Assembly: GCF_000720135.1 (NCBI RefSeq)
Contig: NZ_JOIU01000026.1
Span: forward strand, 1-64,000
Reading direction: 5' to 3'
Length of the DNA stretch: 64,000 nucleotides
Source: Streptomyces sp. NRRL S-1022
GTDB taxonomy: Bacteria > Actinomycetota > Actinomycetes > Streptomycetales > Streptomycetaceae
In this document: piece after piece, positions 35,375 through 48,852 of the stretch
Position numbering within the stretch: the stretch's first letter is position 1
Layout: each line of letters opens with the position of its first letter
Notes under the pieces: model-generated
What the model saw: the letters and a program-made list of their open reading frames with translations, nothing else
The model's database searches: none
What the model was told of the DNA's origin: nothing
Translations under genes and position numbers: made by a program

Positions 35375-36706
35375 TCAGTGGTCGCAGACCGCCAGCAGCG
35401 TCTCCACCTCGGCCGAGACCGCGTGCGCGAACCGGTCGAGGTCCGGCACCGCCGCCGCGTCGGCGACCAGTCCGTAGTGCACCCGCCCGCGGTACGTGGA
35501 GATCGCCACCGCCAGCGCCTGCCCGGGCGCGAGCGGGGCCAGCGGGTACATCTCGGTCAGCCCGTGCCCGCCGAGCCGGAGCCCGAGCCCGGGCAGCGGC
35601 ACGCTGGTGACCAGGATGTCGAACCACAGCCGGGCCGCCTGCCCGACCAGCGGCCCGGCGAGCCGGTGGCCGAGCGCCGGAACGTGGTCGGCGAGCAGCG
35701 CCACCGCGCCGGCGCCCCGGTCGGGTCCCGCGTCCTTGTTCCGCACCATCGCCGTCCGCACGGTCTCCAGCCGGCCGAGCGGGTCGGGCTCGTGCACCGG
35801 AAGCCGTATCAAGTACCCGGAGAGCCGGTTGCCCGGTGGCTGGGCGGTGTGCGGGCGGCGCCGGGAGACGGGGATCAGCGCGCGGGGGGCGACGCCCTTG
35901 CTGCCGTCGCCGCGCTCGTCCAGCCAGCGCCGCAGCGCGCCGGCGACGACGGCGATGAGGACGTCGTTGACCGTGCCGCCGGCGCTCTTGCGCACCCGGT
36001 GCACGTCGTCGATGTCGACGACGACGCCGGCGGTCCGGCGGGTGCCGCTGGGCGCGCAGGTCAGCGCGGCGGTCGGGCGCATGCCGAGCGTGGACCGGGC
36101 GAGCGAGGCACCGATGTCCAGGGCCCGGCCCACGTCGGACAGCGCGCCCCTGACCAGCCCGGGCACCAGCGCGGGCAGCCGGCGCACGTCGGAGAGCAGG
36201 TCGCGGGGCGGCTCGACGGCGCGGGGCGCGCGCTCGGGCAGGTCGACGGGGTCCAGGACGCCGGCGGCGAGCTTCAGCGCCCGCAGCCCGTCGGCGAGGG
36301 CGTGGTGGAACTTGAAGAGCACGGCGAAGGACACCCCGTCCTCGCCGGGCAGCACGTGCGCCTCCCACGGCGGCCGGCCGCGTTCCAGCGGGCGCTCCAT
36401 CAGCCGGCCGGCAGCCGCGTGGAAGTCGCCGGTCGGGGCGTGCAGCCGTACGTGGTTCAGCGGGTCGAAGTCCGGGTCGCTCTCGCGGGTCGCGCCGCCG
36501 AAGGCGAGCGGCTGCCAGGTGTCGCGGATGCGCATGCGCAGGCCGGGTACGGCGGCGGCGCGGGCGGCGAGCAGGTCGGCGGCGTGGGCGCCGGCGGTGG
36601 GCGAGTGCGCGGCGAAGACGCCGAGCGCCCCGAGGTGCATCGGGTGCCGGTCGGACTCCATGTTCCAGAAGGCCAGGTCGAGCGGAGCGAGCAGGTCGGA
36701 AGTCAA
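35375..36706 (-). CDS. Wax ester synthase / diacylglycerol acyltransferase (WS/DGAT)
   Basis: A 443-residue acyltransferase that makes triacylglycerol or wax esters from acyl-CoA. The catalytic motif HHALADG is at residues 134-140. The N terminus (LAFWNMESDRHPMHLGAL) and the NDVLIAVVAGALRRWL block are typical of the bacterial WS/DGAT family. It is cytoplasmic or membrane-associated. The start is TTG at 36706. The 148 bp upstream are AT-richer than average (36730-36815) and probably hold the promoter. Confidence 0.9.
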   Translation of the reverse strand: MTSDLLAPLDLAFWNMESDRHPMHLGALGVFAAHSPTAGAHAADLLAARAAAVPGLRMRIRDTWQPLAFGGATRESDPDFDPLNHVRLHAPTGDFHAAAGRLMERPLERGRPPWEAHVLPGEDGVSFAVLFKFHHALADGLRALKLAAGVLDPVDLPERAPRAVEPPRDLLSDVRRLPALVPGLVRGALSDVGRALDIGASLARSTLGMRPTAALTCAPSGTRRTAGVVVDIDDVHRVRKSAGGTVNDVLIAVVAGALRRWLDERGDGSKGVAPRALIPVSRRRPHTAQPPGNRLSGYLIRLPVHEPDPLGRLETVRTAMVRNKDAGPDRGAGAVALLADHVPALGHRLAGPLVGQAARLWFDILVTSVPLPGLGLRLGGHGLTEMYPLAPLAPGQALAVAISTYRGRVHYGLVADAAAVPDLDRFAHAVSAEVETLLAVCDH

Positions 36707-36854
36707 GGGCTTGCCTCACGCGTGCGGAGACGGGCGGATCAGCAGTCAATCCCGGTTGAACGATTACGGTCAAGTACGATCAGACTACGCTCAGTTAACA
36801 CCAGGTTAAGTCCCGCCCCCGGTGAGGGCGGCGGGACTCGGGAGACACCTGAGG

Positions 36855-39176
36855 TCACCTCAGAACGGGCGGCGCCGCTTCGGGTGACGTACCCCACTCC
36901 GACGGGCGCGGGCCGACCGTGAACGCCAGCGAGCGCACGGAGCGCAGCGCACGGGTGGTCAGGTAGGTCCGGCCGTGCGGTGCCCCGTCCGTGCGCACGG
37001 CCTGGACGTAGCGGTCGGCGGCCGAGGTGCCGGGCGCGGTCACCGTCAGCCGGCCGCCGGGCCAGTAGCGGCGGTCCAGGGCCAGGTCGACGCGCTCGAA
37101 GACCGGCGTGGTCAGACCCCAGGTGTCGTAGCCGGGCTGGACCGGGAAGATCCCGATGGACGACAGGACGTTCCAGGCGGACATGGTGCCGAGGTCGTCG
37201 TTGCCGGTCATGCCGGTGGGGCTGTCGGTGAACAGGGTCAGCGCCGCGTGCACCACGTCCGTGGTCTTCCAGGGCTGGCCGGTGGACAGGTAGGTGTAGG
37301 GCGCGATGAGGTCCGGCTCGTTCATCGGGTTGTAGACGGCGGCGTTGTAGTACGCGTACGGGTCGCCGTGCACCCACACCTGGCGGGCGGTGCGCTCCGG
37401 GTCGGCCAGCAGCCGGTCGTAGGCGAAGAAGGTGTCCAGCCGGGCGTTGGCCGCACGCGTGCCGCCGATCAGACCGACCATGCCGGGGACGTCCTGCGGG
37501 ACCAGCCACTGGTACTGCCAAGCCGAGCCCTCGTGGAAGCCCGTGCCGCGGGCCGGGTCGGCCGGGCCGGTGAAGGCGCCGGCGGCGTCGCGGGCGCGGA
37601 AGAAGCCGGTGCCCGGGTCGAAGACGTTGCGGTAGTTGCGCGAGCGGGCGGCGTAGCGGGCCGCGTCGTCGGCGTGCCCGAGGCCGCGGGCCATCTGGGC
37701 GAGCATCGCGTCGGCGAGCGCGTACTCCAGGGTGACGGAGGCGCCGTGGTGGTAGTCGGAGTCGCCCATCTTGGCCGGCGGCCGGTCCTGGACGAAGGGC
37801 GCGAAGCCGTGCGCGATGTACTCGGCGTTGGCCTCCCGGCCGATGCCCGGGTAGCCGGCGGGCGGCACCCCGTCGGCGTTCTTCCTCAGCGCGCGGTAGG
37901 CCCGCCCCTCGAAGCCCTTCAGCAGCCCCATCCGGTAGGCGGTGGTCAGGAACGGAGTGACCGGGTCGCCGCTCATGACGTTCGTCTCGACGGGGCCGTA
38001 GCCCCACTTGGGCAGCCAGCCGCCGTCCTCGTCGACGGCGACCACCGACCGCGCCATGTCCCGGGCCTCGCGCGGGGCGAGCAGGGCGAGCAGCTGGGCC
38101 TGGGTGCGGTAGGTGTCCCACAGCGACCAGTTCTGGTAGTACGTGAAGCCCCGGGCGCGGTGGGTACGGCGGTCCCAGCCGAAGTAGCGGCCGTCGGCGT
38201 CGCTGCCGGTGTTGGGTGCGAGGTACGACCGGTACAGCGAGGAGTAGAAGGTGCGGCGCAGCGCGGGCGTGCCGCCCCGCACCCGGACGGCGGCGAGCCG
38301 GGCCTCCCACTCCTCGCGGGCCCGGTGCCGTACGGCGTCGAAGGACCGGCCGCCCTCGGCGCGCAGGTTGCCGGCGGCGCCGCGCGCGTCGACGTACGAC
38401 AGGGCGGTGGTCGCCTCGACCGTGCGGTCCGTGGTGGTGTCGAACCGGACGTAGGCGCCGCCGGACCCGCTGCGGGCGCCCGGGGTGACGGTCCCGCCGT
38501 CCCAGGTGCCGTACGCGGTGAAAGGCCGGCTGAAGCGGGTGATCGTGTAGACCGTGTAGGGGCCGGTGTCCCGGCAGAAGCCGTGGCCGGTGATCTCGGT
38601 GCGCACGGTGCGGTCGTCCAGGATCCGCACCGAGCTGCTCACCGGCTTGTGCAGCGACTGGGCCGCGTTCAGCAGGACGTTGGCCCGGCCGGTGGCCGGG
38701 AAGGTGTAGCGCTGCACGCCGGTGCGGGCGGTCGCGGTCAGTTCGGCGCGGATGCCGGAGGCGAGGCCGACCCGGTAGTAGCCGGGGCTCGCCTCCTCGT
38801 CGTCGTGCGAGAAGGCCGCCGCGTACCGGGCGTAGTCCGTCTGTGTGACGTCACCGGTGGTGGGCAGCACCGGCAGGTCGCCGCCGATCCGGCAGCCCAC
38901 GCCCGACAGGTGGACCAGGGAGAAGCCGCGGATACGGTTCTGCGTGTAGTCGTAGCCGGTGTTGTGCCCGGTGTCCGGGGAGAGTTGCACCATGCCGAAG
39001 GGCACGGTCGCGCCGGGAAAGGTGTTGCCCTCGTTCTGGGTCCCGATGAACGGGTTGACCAGGTCGGTGAGGTGGCCGTCGGTCCGCTCGGCGGCTCGTG
39101 CGGCGGGGGTGGCGATCAGCGCGGACGCTGCCATCACCCCGGCCAGGCACAGCCGCGTGCGCCGGGTCCCTCTCAT
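36855..39176 (-). CDS. Secreted alpha-mannosidase, glycoside hydrolase family 92
   Basis: A 773-residue exported exo-alpha-mannosidase. The Sec signal is at residues 1-27 (LAGVMAASALIATPAARA). The GH92 N-terminal beta-sandwich starts LVNPFIGTQNEGNTFPGA, and the (alpha/alpha)6 barrel carries the acid Glu in GFHEGSAWQYQW and the base region GNDDLGTMSAW. It is calcium-dependent in known members and attacks alpha-1,2/3/6-mannose. GGAGG upstream of ATG 39176 supports the start; a longer frame to 39299 lacks one. It may cooperate with the nearby N-glycan operon. Confidence 0.92.
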   Translation of the reverse strand: MRGTRRTRLCLAGVMAASALIATPAARAAERTDGHLTDLVNPFIGTQNEGNTFPGATVPFGMVQLSPDTGHNTGYDYTQNRIRGFSLVHLSGVGCRIGGDLPVLPTTGDVTQTDYARYAAAFSHDDEEASPGYYRVGLASGIRAELTATARTGVQRYTFPATGRANVLLNAAQSLHKPVSSSVRILDDRTVRTEITGHGFCRDTGPYTVYTITRFSRPFTAYGTWDGGTVTPGARSGSGGAYVRFDTTTDRTVEATTALSYVDARGAAGNLRAEGGRSFDAVRHRAREEWEARLAAVRVRGGTPALRRTFYSSLYRSYLAPNTGSDADGRYFGWDRRTHRARGFTYYQNWSLWDTYRTQAQLLALLAPREARDMARSVVAVDEDGGWLPKWGYGPVETNVMSGDPVTPFLTTAYRMGLLKGFEGRAYRALRKNADGVPPAGYPGIGREANAEYIAHGFAPFVQDRPPAKMGDSDYHHGASVTLEYALADAMLAQMARGLGHADDAARYAARSRNYRNVFDPGTGFFRARDAAGAFTGPADPARGTGFHEGSAWQYQWLVPQDVPGMVGLIGGTRAANARLDTFFAYDRLLADPERTARQVWVHGDPYAYYNAAVYNPMNEPDLIAPYTYLSTGQPWKTTDVVHAALTLFTDSPTGMTGNDDLGTMSAWNVLSSIGIFPVQPGYDTWGLTTPVFERVDLALDRRYWPGGRLTVTAPGTSAADRYVQAVRTDGAPHGRTYLTTRALRSVRSLAFTVGPRPSEWGTSPEAAPPVLR

Positions 39177-39310
39177 GTCGGATGACCTCCGCAGGTTGGA
39201 CATCGTTGTCTGCATCCTGGACGGCGGAGGCCGAAAACCCGGGCATTCGTGGATATTTCCATGAAACGCGTCGCGCGGGCGCGAGGGACGTGGCGTCACC
39301 CCGGCGCCCG

Positions 39311-40531
39311 CTACGGCACCCGCTGCCCCTTGCCCAACGCGATGACACCGCCCTTGGAGACGGTGTACAGCTCCGCGTCACGCTCCGGGTTGACGCCGAT
39401 CGTCGCGCCCGGCGGCACCTCGACGTTCTTGTCCAGCACGGCACCGCGCACGACCGCGCCCCGGCCGATGTGCACGTTGTCGTGCAGCACCGAACCCTGC
39501 ACGACCGCGCCCGGGTCGACCCGTACGCCCGGCGAGAGCACGGACCGGGTGACCTGGCCGCGGATCAGGCAGCCCGCGCTGATGATGGACTCGCTCGCGA
39601 TGCCGCCCGCGTTGAACCGCGCCGGGGACAGCTGGTAGGAGTGCGTGTAGATGGGCCACTGGCGGTTGTACAGGTTGAACGCGGGCCGCTCGGCGATCAG
39701 GTCCATGTGCGCTTCGTAGTAGGCGTCGAGGGTGCCCACGTCCCGCCAGTAGCCCTGGTCGCGGCTGGTCTCGCCGGGCACGTGGTTGGCGCTGAAGTCG
39801 TACAGCTGTGCCTCGCCGCGCCCGGTCAGCTGGGGCAGGATCGAGCCGCCCATGTCGTGCACGGACCCGCTGTCCTCGGCGTCCCGGTGCAGCGCCTCGA
39901 TCAGCACCTTGGTGGTGAAGACGTAGTTGCCCATCGAGGCGAAGACCGTCTCCGGGTCGTCCGGCAGACCCGGCGGATCGGCGGGCTTCTCCAGGAAGCG
40001 CTCGACGGTACGGCCGTCCGGGCCCGGCCTGATCACCCCGAAGGACGAGGACTGCGCGCGCGGCACCCGGATGCCGGCCACCGTCACCCCCGCGCCGCCC
40101 TCGATGTGCTGCGCGACCATCTGCCGCGGGTCCATGCGGTACACGTGGTCGGCGCCGAACACGGCCACGTACTCCGGCTGTTCGTCGTGGACCAGGTTGA
40201 GTGACTGCAGGATGGCGTCGGCGCTGCCCAGGTACCAGCGCGGTCCGAGGCGCTGCTGGGCCGGGACCGGGGTGACGTAGTTGCCGAGCAGGCTGGACAT
40301 CCGCCAGGTGGTGGTGATGTGCCGGTCCAGCGAGTGCGACTTGTACTGGGTGAGCACGCAGATGCGCAGCACGTCGGCGTTGACGAGGTTGGACAGGACG
40401 AAGTCGACGAGCCGGTAGGTGCCGCCGAAGGTGACGGCCGGCTTGGCGCGGTCAGCGGTCAGCGGCATCAGCCGCTTGCCCTCGCCGCCCGCCAGCACGA
40501 TCCCTAGTACGGAAGGCCCTCCACGACGCAT
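39311..40531 (-). CDS. glgC: Glucose-1-phosphate adenylyltransferase
   Basis: A 406-residue ADP-glucose pyrophosphorylase. The nucleotidyltransferase domain starts [24 protein letters not shown] and includes the [11 protein letters not shown] and [12 protein letters not shown] motifs; a left-handed beta-helix occupies about 290-400. It makes ADP-glucose from ATP and glucose-1-phosphate for glycogen synthesis. ATG 40531 is the start. It lies 52 bp downstream of the GT4 synthase on the same strand, forming a two-gene glycogen unit. Confidence 0.95.
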   Translation of the reverse strand: MRRGGPSVLGIVLAGGEGKRLMPLTADRAKPAVTFGGTYRLVDFVLSNLVNADVLRICVLTQYKSHSLDRHITTTWRMSSLLGNYVTPVPAQQRLGPRWYLGSADAILQSLNLVHDEQPEYVAVFGADHVYRMDPRQMVAQHIEGGAGVTVAGIRVPRAQSSSFGVIRPGPDGRTVERFLEKPADPPGLPDDPETVFASMGNYVFTTKVLIEALHRDAEDSGSVHDMGGSILPQLTGRGEAQLYDFSANHVPGETSRDQGYWRDVGTLDAYYEAHMDLIAERPAFNLYNRQWPIYTHSYQLSPARFNAGGIASESIISAGCLIRGQVTRSVLSPGVRVDPGAVVQGSVLHDNVHIGRGAVVRGAVLDKNVEVPPGATIGVNPERDAELYTVSKGGVIALGKGQRVP

Positions 40532-40583
40532 GGCCTGCTCCCCTCACCGTGGTTGACACCATGGTTGCCCCGAGCAGACCGGA

Positions 40584-41735
40584 CTAAGCCTGCTTGACGA
40601 TCTCCTCGTACAGCCCCGCCGTGCGGCGGGCCACCGCGTCCCAACCGAACTCCCGCACCGCGCGCTCCCGTCCGGCCTCCCCCATCCGCCGGGCCGCCTC
40701 CGGATCGCCGAGGACGGTGTCCAGCGCCCGGCCGAGCGCGGACTCGAAGCCGTCGTCCACGTCGGCCAGGAGACCGGTGCGGCCGTCGTCGACGACCTCG
40801 GGGATACCGCCCACCCGGGACGCGACGACCGGCGTGCCGCAGGCCATCGCCTCCAGGTTGACGATGCCGAGCGGCTCGTACACCGAGGGACAGGCGAACA
40901 CCGCCGCGTGCGTGAGGAGCTGGACGACCTCCGCGCGCGGCAGCATCTGCGGGATCCAGAACACGCCCGCCCGCACCCGGTGCAGTTCCTCGAACAAATC
41001 CCGGAACTCCCGCTCGATCTCCGGGGTGTCGGGCGCGCCCGCGCACAGCACGACCTGGGCACCGGGGTCGATGTCCCGTACGGCGCGCAGCAGATGGGGC
41101 ACGCCCTTCTGCCGGGTGATCCGGCCGACGAACAGGACGTACGGGCGGGCGGGGTCGATGCCGTGCCGGGTGAGCGCGTCGGTGCCGTGGTCGGGGCGGT
41201 ACAGCCGGGTGTCGATGCCGTTGTGCACGACGTGGACCCGGGCCGGGTCCAGCGCCGGGTAGCAGGCGAGGACGTCCTCCCGCATGGCTCCGGAGACGGC
41301 GATCACCGCGTCGGCGGCCTCGATCGCGGTCCGCTCGGACCAGCCCGACAGGGCGTATCCGCCGCCGAGTTGCTCGGCCTTCCAGGGGCGCAGCGGCTCC
41401 AGCGAGTGGGCGGTGACCACGTGCGGGACGCCGTACAGGAGCTTGGCCAGGTGCCCGGCCAGATTGGCGTACCAGGTGTGGGAGTGGACGAGTTCGCGGC
41501 CTTGGAGGGCGGCGGCCATGGCGAGGTCCACCGAGAAGGTGCGCAGCGCGTCGTTGGATCCGTCGAGGACGGACCAGGGGCGGTGGCGTACGACGCCGAC
41601 CCCGCGCCCCTCGCCCCAGCAGTGCACCTCCAGGTCCACCAGGGCCGCCAACTCGCGGGCGAGGAACTCCACATGGACACCGGCGCCGCCGTACACATCC
41701 GGGGGGTACTCCCGGGTCAGCAGTCCCACTCGCAC
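40584..41735 (-). CDS. Glycogen synthase / maltose-1-phosphate synthase (GT4)
   Basis: A 383-residue retaining glycosyltransferase of family GT4. Motifs are YPPDVYGGAGVHVEFLARELA (acceptor/donor loop), FVGRITRQKG, and the ADP-glucose-binding EX7E-like block CPSVYEPLGIVNLEAMACG. It is the actinobacterial short-type GlgA; the mycobacterial homologue (GlgM) makes alpha-maltose-1-phosphate from ADP-glucose and glucose-1-phosphate for the GlgE pathway, so that is a likely activity here. GTG 41735 has an AGGGGG site upstream. It is followed by glgC. Confidence 0.88.
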   Translation of the reverse strand: MRVGLLTREYPPDVYGGAGVHVEFLARELAALVDLEVHCWGEGRGVGVVRHRPWSVLDGSNDALRTFSVDLAMAAALQGRELVHSHTWYANLAGHLAKLLYGVPHVVTAHSLEPLRPWKAEQLGGGYALSGWSERTAIEAADAVIAVSGAMREDVLACYPALDPARVHVVHNGIDTRLYRPDHGTDALTRHGIDPARPYVLFVGRITRQKGVPHLLRAVRDIDPGAQVVLCAGAPDTPEIEREFRDLFEELHRVRAGVFWIPQMLPRAEVVQLLTHAAVFACPSVYEPLGIVNLEAMACGTPVVASRVGGIPEVVDDGRTGLLADVDDGFESALGRALDTVLGDPEAARRMGEAGRERAVREFGWDAVARRTAGLYEEIVKQA

Positions 41736-41775
41736 CCGGCAACCCCCTGGTCTCGGTGGTACGTCCCCCTCATGG

Positions 41776-42612
41776 TCACCCAGATGCGCCGCCCGGGGAA
41801 GAGCGCGGGGAGGTATGCGGGGAAGAGCGCAGGGGTGGGCGCGGGGAAGCAGGCGGGGCGGAGCTCGGCGGCCGGGTGAGGCAGCAGTCGCCGCAGAGCC
41901 CGCCGCCGGGGATCCGGTAGTACAGGCAGCAGCTGCGGCGCCGGAAGGCCGTACCGGTACGGGTGCCGGTGGCGTCCAGCAGGGGGTGGGCGAAGAGTTC
42001 CCCGGCGAGCGCGCGGGTGCGGGCCGCAACGTCGGTACGGCCGTGGGCGCGGGCCCAGCGGCTCAGTTCCCGGGCGGTCGCGGCGAGCGCGGAGCCGGCG
42101 TTGCCCCACAGCAGGCCGGCCGCGACGCCGTAGCGCGCCCGCAAAGTCGCCGCCAGGGGCTCCAGATGGCCGTGCAGCACGGTCGCGGCGAGTGTGGCCG
42201 CGTCCCCGGGCAGCGAGTGCGGCCCGGCGAGCCACAGGTCGTCGGGGGCGGTGGCGCGGGCGTCCCAGCGCAGCAGGCGCGGGTCCAGGTCGGGCACCCG
42301 GCCGTACAGGACGGCGCAGCCGAGGGCCGCCGACCACAGCCGGGCGGCCAGGCCCTGCTGGGCGAGGGATGCGGCGACGCGCGGCTCGGCGGTCCGCAGG
42401 CGTTCGCCGACGACGGCGACCCGCAGGGCCACCGGATCCCGCCCGGGTCCGGCCGTGCCGCCCGCGTAGCCGTCCGCCAGGGCCGGCAGCCGCCACGGCT
42501 CGCCGCCCGCCGAACCCGGCAGCGTGCGCAGCACGAAGAAGCCGCCCAGCGGGCGGAGCGCGGCGAGTTCGGGGTCGAGGTCCACGACAGGTACTGGTAC
42601 CAGGCCCGTCAC
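41776..42612 (-). CDS. FhuF-like [2Fe-2S] ferric-reductase-type protein
   Basis: A protein of about 278 residues. Near the C terminus it carries CCLYYRIPGGGLCGDC, a CC-x10-C-x2-C cluster-binding motif of the FhuF siderophore-iron reductase group. The body (ALRPLGGFFVLRTLPG to LWGNAGSALAATARELSRWA) is also FhuF-like. It probably reduces ferric siderophores in the cytoplasm. After the motif is an unusual Pro/Ser-rich tail of about 30 residues. Start uncertain: GTG 42612 agrees with where the family begins; ATG 42696 would add a Pro/Arg-rich extension. Confidence 0.78.
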   Translation of the reverse strand: MTGLVPVPVVDLDPELAALRPLGGFFVLRTLPGSAGGEPWRLPALADGYAGGTAGPGRDPVALRVAVVGERLRTAEPRVAASLAQQGLAARLWSAALGCAVLYGRVPDLDPRLLRWDARATAPDDLWLAGPHSLPGDAATLAATVLHGHLEPLAATLRARYGVAAGLLWGNAGSALAATARELSRWARAHGRTDVAARTRALAGELFAHPLLDATGTRTGTAFRRRSCCLYYRIPGGGLCGDCCLTRPPSSAPPASPRPPLRSSPHTSPRSSPGGASG

Positions 42613-42826
42613 CGGGGCGCACGGGCGGGGGTGCGGGCGGGGCGCGCACCCCGCGTCACCCGACCAGGGGATGATCACCCGGGCGGTGTACTCCATCGGC
42701 AGTAGGACCCATTGCGTGCTCAGGGACGACGACGGGAGGCGCGCGGGCGGGCAGAGTGTGGGCCATGGAAGCCGACCGCACGCCGCACCGCAGCGAGCAC
42801 GCCCGGGGCGCACAGAGGAGACACCG

Positions 42827-46884
<4,058 letters not shown>

Positions 46885-47265
46885 GACGTGACCGTCGGCG
46901 GGGCGCGGGTGCGGGTGGTGCCGGGGCGCGGATGATGTGCGTTCCACGCGGCGCCCCGGGCCCCCGGCGCGCGAGTGGCCCGCACCGAACACGCGGCGCC
47001 CCGCACCCCACGGCGCCGTCTCGGCGCCGTCTCGAGGCCGAGGAGCGTGGGGCGGGACCGGTCGGAGGTGTCCGCGTAGGACGTGACCGCCGGCGGGGCG
47101 CGGGTGCGGGTGATGCCGGGGCGCGAGTGATGGGCGCTGCACGCGGCGCCCTGCGCCCCTCGGCGCCGTCTCGGGGCCGACGGCCGGGCCTGGGCGCGGT
47201 CCGCCGCCTCCAGGTGAGGGGCGGACCGGTTCCAGGCCGGGTGCGGCTCTCGGACGCCTGTGGTG

Positions 47266-47523
47266 TCAGGTGAGGGGCGGGCCCGGTTCCGGGTTGGGTA
47301 CGGGCTCGGGGCCCGGCGGGACCGGGGACGGGGACGGCTCCGGGGGGCCCGGGTGGGGCGGGGCCGGAGGCGGGGTCGGGTCGGGACCCGGCGCGGGCGG
47401 AGTGGGCTGCGGGGCCGGCTCCGGCTGCGGGACCGGGCTGGGGTACGGATCCGGCGGGGTCGGTGTCGGGCCCGGACCCGGTGTCGGGCCCGGCGGGACC
47501 GGGTCGGGGTGCGGGTTCGTCAT
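47266..47523 (-). CDS. Small Pro-rich protein
   Basis: An 85-residue protein made almost wholly of Pro with Gly, Thr, Ser, Glu and Asp (MTNPHPDPVPPGPTPGPG start). There is no signal peptide or hydrophobic segment. A GGAGG site 5 bp before the ATG at 47523 supports translation. Function is unknown; it could be a disordered adaptor. The low-complexity composition makes a spurious frame possible. Confidence 0.55.
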   Translation of the reverse strand: MTNPHPDPVPPGPTPGPGPTPTPPDPYPSPVPQPEPAPQPTPPAPGPDPTPPPAPPHPGPPEPSPSPVPPGPEPVPNPEPGPPLT

Positions 47524-47806
47524 GATGTCCTCCGGGCAGTCACGGCACGTCGCCTCTGGACTACTCCCCCGCCTACCCGTCGCCCGCCCGACCACTCACC
47601 CGACGGCAGCACCGAACGGGGCCAAGTGGGTGGCCGACGGGAGGACAGGGACCGGCCGTCGTCCGGAAGGACGCGCGCGCGGCCGGTTCCCGACCGCCAC
47701 CACACTCGGATCGCCCGGCGAAGCCGCTTCGAACGCCGACCGCCCCTCACGACCCGACCGGGCGGGCCGCCGCCGGCCCCTCCGCATCCCCGGTCCGGTC
47801 CCCCGG

Positions 47807-48226
47807 TCAGGCCCCCACGGCCTGGGGGCTGCGCTGCTGGTCCGAACCGGGCACCGGCTCGGAGGGGTCCGCGCCGAGGGACACGATCCGGTTGTCGGCG
47901 TCGACGTGTACGACCCGGGGCCGCAGCTCGCGCGCTTCCTCATCGGTGACCTGCGCGTAGCTGATGATGATCACAAGATCCCCGGGCTGCACGAGATGGG
48001 CCGCGGCCCCGTTGATCCCGATGACCCCGGACCCCCGCTCCCCCTCGATGGTGTACGTCTCCAGCCGGGCCCCGTTGGTCACGTCGACGATGTGCACCAA
48101 CTCACCCGGCAGCAGGTCGGCCGCGTCGAGCAGGTCGGCGTCGATGGTCACGGATCCCACGTAGTGCAGGTCGGCCTGGGTGACGGTGGCGCGGTGGATC
48201 TTGGACTTGAACAGAGTACGCAGCAC
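47807..48226 (-). CDS. panD: Aspartate 1-decarboxylase
   Basis: A 139-residue pyruvoyl-dependent decarboxylase that makes beta-alanine from aspartate for pantothenate and CoA. The precursor self-cleaves between Gly24 and Ser25 (HYVGSVTID), giving the pyruvoyl group. [23 protein letters not shown] and the [10 protein letters not shown] strand are conserved. The start is ATG 48226. It sits at the edge of the accessory isonitrile/copper region. Confidence 0.96.
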   Translation of the reverse strand: MLRTLFKSKIHRATVTQADLHYVGSVTIDADLLDAADLLPGELVHIVDVTNGARLETYTIEGERGSGVIGINGAAAHLVQPGDLVIIISYAQVTDEEARELRPRVVHVDADNRIVSLGADPSEPVPGSDQQRSPQAVGA

Positions 48227-48852
48227 TTTGGACTCCTGGAGGACGGCTCCCTGCCTGCTTTGTGCAGGTCAAGGGCGGTCTTCACTGTACCCCTGACACG
48301 CACCGGACTCGATGGCTGTGAGCAACATCGCTTGTCGTTGGGGAGAGGGGTCCCAGCCTGGGCTTCCGCACCACCCAGGCTGTTGTGGCACCACCGGCCA
48401 GGAACCTGTTCGAGAGCCTCTCAGGATGTCGGGGAACTGATGCTGACCTACCTGACGCGGTGCCAGGTACGCGCTTTGGTCGAGCATGGAGCCACTCTCC
48501 GCATCGACCTTGAAGCAGCCGCTCGTGAGATGGGCGATGAGGTCTTGTGCGGAGGAAGGGCCCCCGCGGTAGGCGGGTGGTGTTGGCTGGTCGGAGTCGG
48601 GGGCACCTGTGTCGGGGGTATGCCGAACGGCGTCGGACGCTGCCTGGCCTGCCTCCACGCCGCACGCCCACAGCAGCAGTGGTGTGGGCGTGCGCGGCCC
48701 GGGCCGAATCGAGGGTTGTCAGTCGGCGACCCTGCCGAAGAGGTGGTTGGCAGCAGCGTCCGAGTCGTTGCCGTAGAAGAAAGGTTCGGGTCGGTACTGA
48801 TCAGGACGGCAGGTCACCCAGGTCACCATTCGATCGCTGCTCCCAGGTCGCG
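48227..48852. other. 626-bp region without a confident gene, lower codon bias
   Basis: Both strands have open frames over 100 residues, but none has a good ribosome site, family resemblance or Streptomyces-like third-position bias. The most gene-like piece is on the plus strand from ATG 48440 (MLTYLTRCQVRALVEHGATL), possibly a decayed fragment. Base composition is less GC-rich than the core genes to the left, fitting a boundary of acquired DNA. Confidence 0.5.

Noticed and set aside
48269..48658. 129-codon minus-strand frame after panD
   Set aside because: No ribosome site, no family resemblance and weak third-position bias; listed only as a gene-free region.
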